A stretch of 10,165 nt of DNA, from NCBI GenBank assembly GCA_002591625.1, contig PCDB01000006.1:1-10165 (forward strand), read 5' to 3'. The notes under the pieces are model-generated. The model ran no database searches and was not told the origin of the DNA. It saw only the letters and a program-made list of their open reading frames with translations. Position numbers and translations under genes: made by a program. Positions 1-4,882 of this stretch are shown piece by piece. The stretch comes from Porticoccaceae bacterium. GTDB taxonomy: Bacteria; Pseudomonadota; Gammaproteobacteria; Pseudomonadales; Porticoccaceae. Each line of letters starts with the position of its first letter. Position 1 is the first letter of the stretch.

Positions 1-2
1 TT

Positions 3-434
3 CGAGTTTCGCGTTCATTAATCTCGCTTTCCATTCTTACGCGGTCTACTATTTCTCCATCTGAATTCGACATCTATTTTAATAGCGCGGCTGAACTGGA
101 AGAGGGAAAACACGTTCTTTTTAATTTCACTGACCATGGTCAAACTATAAAATCATTCAGGGTGAAAATAGGAGGAGACCACGATGAATTCATTGAGAAT
201 GACAACGAATTTGGTTGGGATATGTTTGATAGCATGATGTGTTTGGTAGTTGGCCCTTTACATGAGCAAAACTATAAAAAGGTACTTCCTGCTAACATAG
301 CACGTCTTTATGTCTGGAGGTTCTGGGATGATGCTAGGGAAAAGCTGAAGCGACCTAAAAGACGTAAAGTAGTTCCCAAACCAAGTAAGCACAGTGTAGC
401 AGGATTACCCGATCAAGCCTTGAAACCTAAATAG
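3..434 (+). CDS. Hypothetical protein, 5'-truncated by window edge
   Basis: This reading frame is open from the first bases of the window to a TAG at 432-434, giving at least 143 residues. Before the GTG at 162 it has no in-frame ATG, GTG or TTG. The GTG has only an adjacent AGG and no properly spaced ribosome binding site. The gene therefore most likely begins outside the window, with GTG 162 (90 aa) as the weaker alternative. The visible part looks globular (FDIYFNSAAELEEGKH, then GWDMFDSMMCLVVGPLHEQ, then an aromatic stretch near RLYVWRFWDD). It ends in a strongly basic tail (KLKRPKRRKVVPKPSK) that could bind nucleic acid or simply be disordered. I do not recognise the family. Its stop codon lies inside the 3' end of the convergent dioxygenase-like gene, an 8-bp overlap. 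Confidence 0.55.
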   Translation, partial: RVSRSLISLSILTRSTISPSEFDIYFNSAAELEEGKHVLFNFTDHGQTIKSFRVKIGGDHDEFIENDNEFGWDMFDSMMCLVVGPLHEQNYKKVLPANIARLYVWRFWDDAREKLKRPKRRKVVPKPSKHSVAGLPDQALKPK

Positions 435-1134
435 CCTCTAAGCCATCTAACGATATAAGAATTCCTGGCGGCTTCCTATTTTGCGCTTCGGCATAAGCTA
501 GCGTAATCACTAAATGCGGTGTGTCGGTTTGATTTGTGCCGAAAATATGCGGTTCAAAGCTGTCAAAGGCCAGTCCTTGCCCTTTCCTCATTGGAATGAA
601 TTCCATGGATTGCGACAGTTTTTCAGCGATGGTTTGAGAGATGAGCAGCGTAAAAGAACTGGAAGATGTTTCAGCGGGTTCCTCAAGGTTCAGGATTGAT
701 CCAGTGTTAAATGATGTCCATTGTTTGATTTTGACTTCATTTTCCCGAGATAGAAGCAACCCAACTTTTGCTGGAGTCAAATCTTCCAAAGCAATCCTTA
801 CAGAGGTAATCGAAGGTTCAGCTTCTTCGCGCTCCCAATAAACACGATCTTGGTGCATCTTCGTCTCCACACCGCCAGGACTTTTCAAAAACAAATAACT
901 GTCATCAATCACCGGTCCATTAAAATTGATCCTTTGAGAGATCTCTGGCCACAAGTCTAAGTGAATCTGCTTCAATAGGTCCAAGTTGTTTTCTTCGTTT
1001 TCATATGGCTTGAAAAAAGTTTTCCCATCAGACAAAAACTCAGTGCTATCGGGTGCCCCAATGACTTTTTCACCACGAAGAAGAAGGGCATCGATATTTT
1101 TAGTTGAAATTTTAGACTGAAGCATACTCCACAT
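427..1134 (-). CDS. Phytanoyl-CoA dioxygenase (PhyH)-like Fe(II)/2-oxoglutarate oxygenase
   Basis: The 235-residue product resembles the PhyH branch of the cupin-fold Fe(II)/2-oxoglutarate oxygenases, which usually hydroxylate small molecules. Seen directly: an HxD motif in KMHQDRVYW (His94, Asp96) and a distal metal-ligand candidate His196 in EPHIFGTN, about 100 residues later as expected. Family knowledge: the 2-oxoglutarate carboxylate is held by an Arg 11 residues after the distal His (His264/Arg275 in human PHYH). Here that position is His207 (TPHLVITLAY), so cofactor use may differ. I chose the ATG at 1134 because GGGGGA sits 4 nt before it. The frame could also start at a TTG at 1146 or an ATG at 1125. 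There is no signal peptide, so it is probably cytoplasmic. The substrate cannot be told. The gene diverges from the hydrolase gene to its right. Confidence 0.8.
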   Translation of the reverse strand: MWSMLQSKISTKNIDALLLRGEKVIGAPDSTEFLSDGKTFFKPYENEENNLDLLKQIHLDLWPEISQRINFNGPVIDDSYLFLKSPGGVETKMHQDRVYWEREEAEPSITSVRIALEDLTPAKVGLLLSRENEVKIKQWTSFNTGSILNLEEPAETSSSSFTLLISQTIAEKLSQSMEFIPMRKGQGLAFDSFEPHIFGTNQTDTPHLVITLAYAEAQNRKPPGILISLDGLEAI

Positions 1135-1138
1135 AATT

Positions 1139-1144
1139 TCCCCC
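1139..1144 (-). promoter_or_regulatory. Ribosome binding site of the PhyH-like gene
   Basis: On the minus strand GGGGGA lies 4 nt before the ATG at 1134. It also overlaps the upstream TTG at 1146, so it argues for the ATG as the true start. Confidence 0.5.
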
Positions 1145-1268
1145 AAGGAAAAGGCCGACTGGGCCTGTCGGAAATCGTGACGTCGATCAAAGGTAAATTA
1201 ATATTTTCAAGTTGGCAACTTAGTGAGCAAGGGACTTATTCAAAAAATGCGATTTTATGTTTTTCAAG

Positions 1269-1280
1269 CGATTGCAATCG
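1269..1280. promoter_or_regulatory. Perfect 12-bp palindrome, candidate operator
   Basis: CGATTGCAATCG is fully self-complementary and lies in the divergent spacer, about 135 bp from the PhyH-like start and 275 bp from the hydrolase start. Symmetric sites of this kind often bind dimeric regulators. No specific regulator is identified, so the role is inferred. Confidence 0.3.
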
Positions 1281-1437
1281 GAAGTTATATGCCGATATTC
1301 TAGTCTAAATTATATCTGTTATCGGAGAATCCGTAATACGCAGTAGTTTAGGCATTGGCAGAAAAATTTCTAGTTACTTTTGACGTTTCTCTTATCTGTT
1401 AATGGGCGCTACAAAAAGTTGGCGGTAATTGATGTGA

Positions 1438-1457
1438 GCATGCTATTGATAGCATGC
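1438..1457. promoter_or_regulatory. 20-bp near-perfect palindrome (9-bp arms)
   Basis: GCATGCTAT-TG-ATAGCATGC has two 9-bp arms around a 2-bp centre. It lies about 100 bp upstream of the hydrolase start codon. It could be a dimeric repressor/activator site or, in RNA, an 8-bp stem with a 4-nt loop in the leader. There is no T-run after it, so it is not an intrinsic terminator. Confidence 0.4.
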
Positions 1458-1554
1458 AGTGCTTGGAATATTTCATGCGGAGATATGGATCAGCATGGTA
1501 TATATTGAGTCAATTAAAACATATGATGCTAGTCAAGCAGGGAGTGGAATCGGC

Positions 1555-2862
1555 ATGCAGTTAGCGAAAGGATCTCAATCAGTGCGAGTGGTTTCTATCT
1601 TTATAGTAACTATGTGCCAGCTAGTTTTTCCAAATAACGTTTTTAGCGGCGGGCGTCCTGAAGGCATCAACATAAATTCCGCTTGGGTCGGTTATGACTT
1701 GAAGAGTGGCGAAGAACAGCCTTTAACCGACCATGGATGGGCGTTTAGCCATCTGCGTGAGTTGCTCCCCACTGTGAATATTCCGAATGAGCCTCAAAAT
1801 GTGATACCGCTCGAGGGTCGACCAGACCATCCCACCGATGTCACTATTTTACTAAAGGGCAGAAAGCTTAATCTAGATGAAATAGCAAAAAAGTATTACA
1901 TTCGTGGTATAGCCGTAGTCAAAGATGGCAAACTTTTGGTGGAGGGCTACTACGATGAGAATCAGCGAGATAGACCATATCTAATGATGTCTATGAGCAA
2001 ATCTATAATTGGAACTCTCGCCTCAATATATGTAGAAAGAGGCCTCCTAGATCTAGAAAAAACCGTTGCATACTATTTGCCAGAGATGGCTGCCAGCGGA
2101 TGGGCTCAGGATGATATCAGAAGCTTACTGGACATGCGTGATGGATCAGCCTATGACGAAACTTATGATGACTCTAGCAGCGCTCTGATGCTGCACTCTT
2201 GTTCTGTTCAGTGGCTAGAGGGTCCGATTTGCCCCGAGGATGGGCCTCAATCTTCTTACAAATTTTTACCAACTGTTGGCCGCAATGATTCGTGGGCCGG
2301 CAAGTTTGTTTATAAATCTGGAACGGTAGATGTTGTAGCTTGGGTGCTAGAGAGTATATCTGGAATGACGGTGGCGGAGCTCATAACTAGAGAAATATGG
2401 AGACCGATTGGTGCAGAATACAACGCGAATATTACCGTTGACCGTGGTGGCTATGCGCTTGCGATGGGAGGAATGAGCGCAACACTTCGTGATCAAGTGA
2501 GATTTGGTCAATTGATGCTTAACCGGGGTCGCGTTGGTGATAAGCAAATTGCCCCTAAGCATTTTTTTGACGACGTGATTAGTTTCCCTGGCGATCCAGA
2601 CTGGCCCTATCATCATTCAGAGGGCTCTTCTCCTTATTACCGCAGTTTTTTTTGGGGAGTAGGAAATGGCGAAGGTGATTTTGAAGCCATTGGTATTAAT
2701 GGACAGATTATACGAGCGGCGCCAAAAGCTAATATGGTTATTGTACTGAATTCGGCCTGGCCGAGGGAGGAAGGTCAGACGATTACTGATGGATGGTATG
2801 ACGGATGGGATATGGCTAGTAGCCTTTTTGCTGCAATTAAGGACCATTTCTCCGAGCACTAG
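1555..2862 (+). CDS. Exported serine hydrolase, class C beta-lactamase / 6-aminohexanoate-dimer hydrolase family
   Basis: The 435-residue product belongs to the beta-lactamase-related serine hydrolases (penicillin-binding fold). The nucleophile motif SxxK is SMSK (Ser146, Lys149) in MSMSKSIIGTLASIYVERG. The second motif is Tyr253-Lys-Ser255 (YKSGTVDVV), matching the YxS form of NylB-type hydrolases rather than the YxN of true AmpC enzymes. The third motif region reads GINGQ (Asn382) instead of KTG or HGG. LLDMRDGSAYDETYDD also fits the NylB-like group. I chose the ATG at 1555 because it gives a proper signal peptide (short basic n-region, then VVSIFIVTMCQLVF) and has AGGGAG 10 nt upstream. 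Starts at 1495 (ATG) or 1459 (GTG) would make the n-region too long. It is probably periplasmic and hydrolyses an amide or ester bond; the substrate is unknown. A T8 tract followed by G4 lies at 2646-2657. Confidence 0.85.
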   Translation: MQLAKGSQSVRVVSIFIVTMCQLVFPNNVFSGGRPEGININSAWVGYDLKSGEEQPLTDHGWAFSHLRELLPTVNIPNEPQNVIPLEGRPDHPTDVTILLKGRKLNLDEIAKKYYIRGIAVVKDGKLLVEGYYDENQRDRPYLMMSMSKSIIGTLASIYVERGLLDLEKTVAYYLPEMAASGWAQDDIRSLLDMRDGSAYDETYDDSSSALMLHSCSVQWLEGPICPEDGPQSSYKFLPTVGRNDSWAGKFVYKSGTVDVVAWVLESISGMTVAELITREIWRPIGAEYNANITVDRGGYALAMGGMSATLRDQVRFGQLMLNRGRVGDKQIAPKHFFDDVISFPGDPDWPYHHSEGSSPYYRSFFWGVGNGEGDFEAIGINGQIIRAAPKANMVIVLNSAWPREEGQTITDGWYDGWDMASSLFAAIKDHFSEH

Positions 2863-3198
2863 GCATTGTATTTTTTATCAGATGTTTTTTCTTCGCTTTT
2901 TAACGAGACATTGCCAGCTATTTTGGATGCAAAAAAGGATTCCTTTTGAGGCCCGTTGTGAAGAGCCCAATTGATGGAATTAGAGATTCTGAAAACTCTT
3001 TGGAAGAAGGCTAACTCAACGGTGAAGATGTTTTGGATTCTTAGTAATCTGACCACATACTTTGAGAAATTAGAAAATGAAGCAAAAGTAATTAAAGGAA
3101 TGAGCGGGACATCGATTGATTGCTGAAACCTGATTGGAGGTTCTGTTCTATATTTGATCATATTAAGGGAAACAGCTGAAACATATAAAATCTAGCGT
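2863..3198. other. Intergenic region with possible small ORF and weak hairpin
   Basis: This 336-bp spacer lies between the hydrolase and the RsuA-like gene. It holds a small hairpin-capable repeat at 2933-2947 (AAAAGG-ATT-CCTTTT) that is too weak and poor in GC to call a terminator. It also has a 50-codon plus-strand ORF (2974-3126) and an antisense open frame, neither with homology I recognise. No clear promoter is visible for the downstream gene. Confidence 0.4.
2974..3126 (+). CDS. Possible small protein, 50 aa (doubtful)
   Basis: ATG to TGA gives 50 residues, beginning MELEILKTLWKKANSTVKMF and containing a Lys/Glu-rich middle (YFEKLENEAKVIKG). The composition could form amphipathic helices, and GAAGAG lies about 8 nt before the ATG. 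I recognise no family. An open frame of this length can arise by chance in AT-rich DNA, and the opposite strand is also open here. It is listed as a candidate only. Confidence 0.2.
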   Translation: MELEILKTLWKKANSTVKMFWILSNLTTYFEKLENEAKVIKGMSGTSIDC

Positions 3199-3885
3199 AT
3201 GCGTCTAAGTAAGTTTTTAACCCTTTCGATTCCCATGAGTCGAAACCAAGCCAAATTTTTTATTCGGAAGAGGCGGTTGTCTGTCGATGGTAAGGTGGTC
3301 ACGGACCCCAATTCTGAGCTGAGGGAGGATAGCAATGTAGTTTTTGATGGTAAACAAATCTCAATTGCGGGTTATCAGTATATTGTCCTTCATAAGCCCC
3401 CATCTTATGCCTGCACCTCTAAGGATTCAGAATTCGCTTCAGTTTTACAGTTAATAAAAACTCGGTCGGAGAAAAGAAGCTACTATTTTGCTAATGCGCT
3501 GGGGCCTGAGCAAACCGGTTTAGTGCTTCTAAGCGATGATGCTCGTTGGGCAAATCGCATGAGGCGAAAATTGTCAAAAAAGGCTTTTGTGTATCTGGCT
3601 TCCCTAAAAGGTGTTGTCAGCGAATGTCAAATTCCGCAAATAAAGGAAGCGATGATGGCCTCTGCCGACACTAACATTGGCACGATAATTGATGTCCAAA
3701 GGCATAATGAAACGTCGCTTTTGCTAAGCCTGAATCAGGTTCTTAATCAGGAGCTATTAGATGTATTCCATTCTTTCGATCTGATTATTAATTCACTTCA
3801 TCTCCAAAAAATGGGTATTTTGAGCCTTGGTGATTTAGAAGAAGGTGATTATTTAGAGCTTACTGAGAATGAGATTAAGATTTAG
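3199..3885 (+). CDS. RsuA-like S4-domain protein lacking pseudouridine synthase catalytic residues
   Basis: The 228-residue product aligns end to end with small-subunit rRNA pseudouridine synthase RsuA (231 aa in E. coli). Residues 1-50 form an S4 RNA-binding domain (MRLSKFLT...SRNQAKFFIRKRRLSVDGK). Family landmarks follow: YIVLHKP (normally LNKP), TGLVLLSDDARWANR, and a C-terminal GDYLELTENEI like RsuA's GEYRPLTEEEI. The catalytic motif GRLDxxT reads NALGPEQ, so Gly102 (GGG) replaces the catalytic Asp102. The active-site Tyr of KTYLV is Phe130 (KKAFVYL), and the conserved GRYHQVKRM segment reads NQVLNQELLDVF. It is therefore unlikely to make pseudouridine and may act as an RNA- or ribosome-binding protein (inference). 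The frame is intact, which argues against decay. No clear ribosome binding site precedes ATG 3199. Confidence 0.8.
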   Translation: MRLSKFLTLSIPMSRNQAKFFIRKRRLSVDGKVVTDPNSELREDSNVVFDGKQISIAGYQYIVLHKPPSYACTSKDSEFASVLQLIKTRSEKRSYYFANALGPEQTGLVLLSDDARWANRMRRKLSKKAFVYLASLKGVVSECQIPQIKEAMMASADTNIGTIIDVQRHNETSLLLSLNQVLNQELLDVFHSFDLIINSLHLQKMGILSLGDLEEGDYLELTENEIKI

Positions 3886-3940
3886 CCGTCAACCTTGGTG
3901 CCATAATTCGAATAATGCATTCAGATTTCATATTGATTTG

Positions 3941-3961
3941 GGCAAAAAGTCATTTTTTGTC
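3941..3961. other. Weak AT-rich hairpin between RsuA-like and HNH genes
   Basis: GGCAAAAA and TTTTTGTC can pair as an 8-bp stem (one G-T pair) around the loop GTCAT. It lies in the 95-bp gap between the two genes. It could be a poor terminator or attenuator, but with few GC pairs its stability is doubtful. Confidence 0.2.
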
Positions 3962-3980
3962 GTAACACTTTAAAGCACCT

Positions 3981-4601
3981 ATGCTGCTTTCGAAAACAAT
4001 GAATTCTTGTATGGTCGATCATTCCTCAGCTAACACAAATGCCAAAATACTGCGTCTAAACACTGCCGGCTTTCCGATTGAGTGGGTGACATGGCAAGAC
4101 GCAGTCTGCCTCCATGCGAGGGACCTCGTGGTTTGGACACTGGGTGCTGTTGTTCGTGAAGTCAAGGGAGGGTGGTGCAGGCTCAGTGGAAAGCAATCGA
4201 AGTTGGCTTTGTCGGCGATTTTAGCTTGCGGAGGATCACGCCTCGCGAAGCCTAAAAACAACCCCAAATTGAGCAACTTCGCGTTATTTGCCAGAGACAA
4301 ACATAGATGTATGTATTGTGGGCACAAACACGAACATACCATGCTCACTAGAGATCATATTCTTCCAATGTCGCGTGGTGGCAGTGACGATTGGGAAAAT
4401 GTGGTTGCGGCCTGCAGACGTTGTAATCAATTCAAATCCAACAGACGGCCAGAGGAGGTTGGCATGCAGCTTGTTGCTGCACCTTTCACTCCAAGCCATG
4501 CTGAATTTTTAGCGCTAATCAATCACTTGGGAATTTCGGAAGATCAGATTGATTTCCTAAAAACGCGATTTCCGCGCAACAGTCGATTGCATGATATTTA
4601 G
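3981..4601 (+). CDS. HNH endonuclease family protein
   Basis: The 206-residue product is a full HNH (His-Asn-His, beta-beta-alpha metal) nuclease of the stand-alone chromosomal type. An N-terminal region of about 90 residues (ILRLNTAGFPIEWVTWQDAV, then VVWTLGAVV) precedes the nuclease core. The core has a zinc pair CMYC (Cys110, Cys113), the catalytic DH (Asp125-His126, in LTRDHILPMSRGG), the central Asn140 (WENVV), a second zinc pair CRRC (Cys145, Cys148) and Asn149 in CNQFKSNRRPEE. All catalytic and zinc residues are present, so it should be active on nucleic acid. The biological role of this widespread family is not settled. Starts at 3999 or 4011 are also possible, because none of the three ATGs has a good ribosome binding site. 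No restriction or phage genes are next to it. Confidence 0.85.
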   Translation: MLLSKTMNSCMVDHSSANTNAKILRLNTAGFPIEWVTWQDAVCLHARDLVVWTLGAVVREVKGGWCRLSGKQSKLALSAILACGGSRLAKPKNNPKLSNFALFARDKHRCMYCGHKHEHTMLTRDHILPMSRGGSDDWENVVAACRRCNQFKSNRRPEEVGMQLVAAPFTPSHAEFLALINHLGISEDQIDFLKTRFPRNSRLHDI

Positions 4602-4882
4602 ATCAAATTAGGAATAAGGCTAGTAAATCTTAACAATCTCAAGTTAAACTTTTAATAGCTTTTATGGATTAATTTGTTTTGTAGATTTTCAATGGATGCA
4701 TGTGTGAAAGAGTCTCTCCATCATTCACATAAATGCTGTTTTAACTGTGATTGGTTGGCTGAAAAAAATACACATCGTTATAAATGAAATGCTTGTTTCC
4801 TGGTGAGAACAGATTGAACTGCACATTTTCCAAACAAAAATTAGTTGATACCATTTGCTTGAGAAATAAAAGAGAAGAGGTG
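4602..4882. other. Intergenic region upstream of the RCC1/TSP3 gene
   Basis: This is an AT-rich spacer of about 280 bp. It contains separated TGTGAA and TTCACA half-sites (in 4698-4738), whose spacing is too large for a CRP site. The frame of the downstream gene stays open back to an ATG at 4784, but that leader (4784-4882) has no ribosome binding site and no protein-like features. I see no RNA gene and no clear terminator. Confidence 0.35.
4874..4880 (+). promoter_or_regulatory. Ribosome binding site deciding the start of the RCC1/TSP3 gene
   Basis: GAAGAGG followed by TG precedes the ATG at 4883. The stretch matches AAGGAGGTGAT, the complement of the 16S rRNA 3' end, with one mismatch. The spacing (2 nt) is tight, but it is the only good site in this frame, and it starts a normal signal peptide. 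Confidence 0.45.

Larger units (their letters stand above)
1135..1554. other. Divergent intergenic region
   Basis: This spacer of about 420 bp separates the PhyH-like gene (-) from the exported hydrolase gene (+). It should carry both promoters. I could not find a convincing -35/-10 pair on either strand. A TTGACG at 1380-1385 lacks a properly spaced -10 box. The clearest structures are two inverted repeats, listed separately. No RNA gene or convincing small ORF is seen. Confidence 0.5.

Noticed and set aside
972..1190. Minus-strand 72-codon frame overlapping the PhyH-like start
   Set aside because: It lies in another frame of a well-supported gene and has no recognisable features.
1353..1372. 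Possible sigma-54 promoter (TTGGCAGAAAAATTTCT)
   Set aside because: The GC doublet required at -12 is missing.
1452..1561. 9-bp direct repeat GCATGCAGT at 1452 and 1553
   Set aside because: It is short, one copy is part of the palindrome and the other covers the start codon; no spacing logic for an attachment site.
2859..3161. Minus-strand open frame of 100 codons in the spacer
   Set aside because: There is no ribosome binding site before its ATG, the composition is not protein-like, and it overlaps the end of the hydrolase gene and the plus-strand small ORF.
4698..4738. CRP-like half-sites TGTGAA and TTCACA
   Set aside because: The spacer between the half-sites is far longer than the 6 bp of a CRP site.
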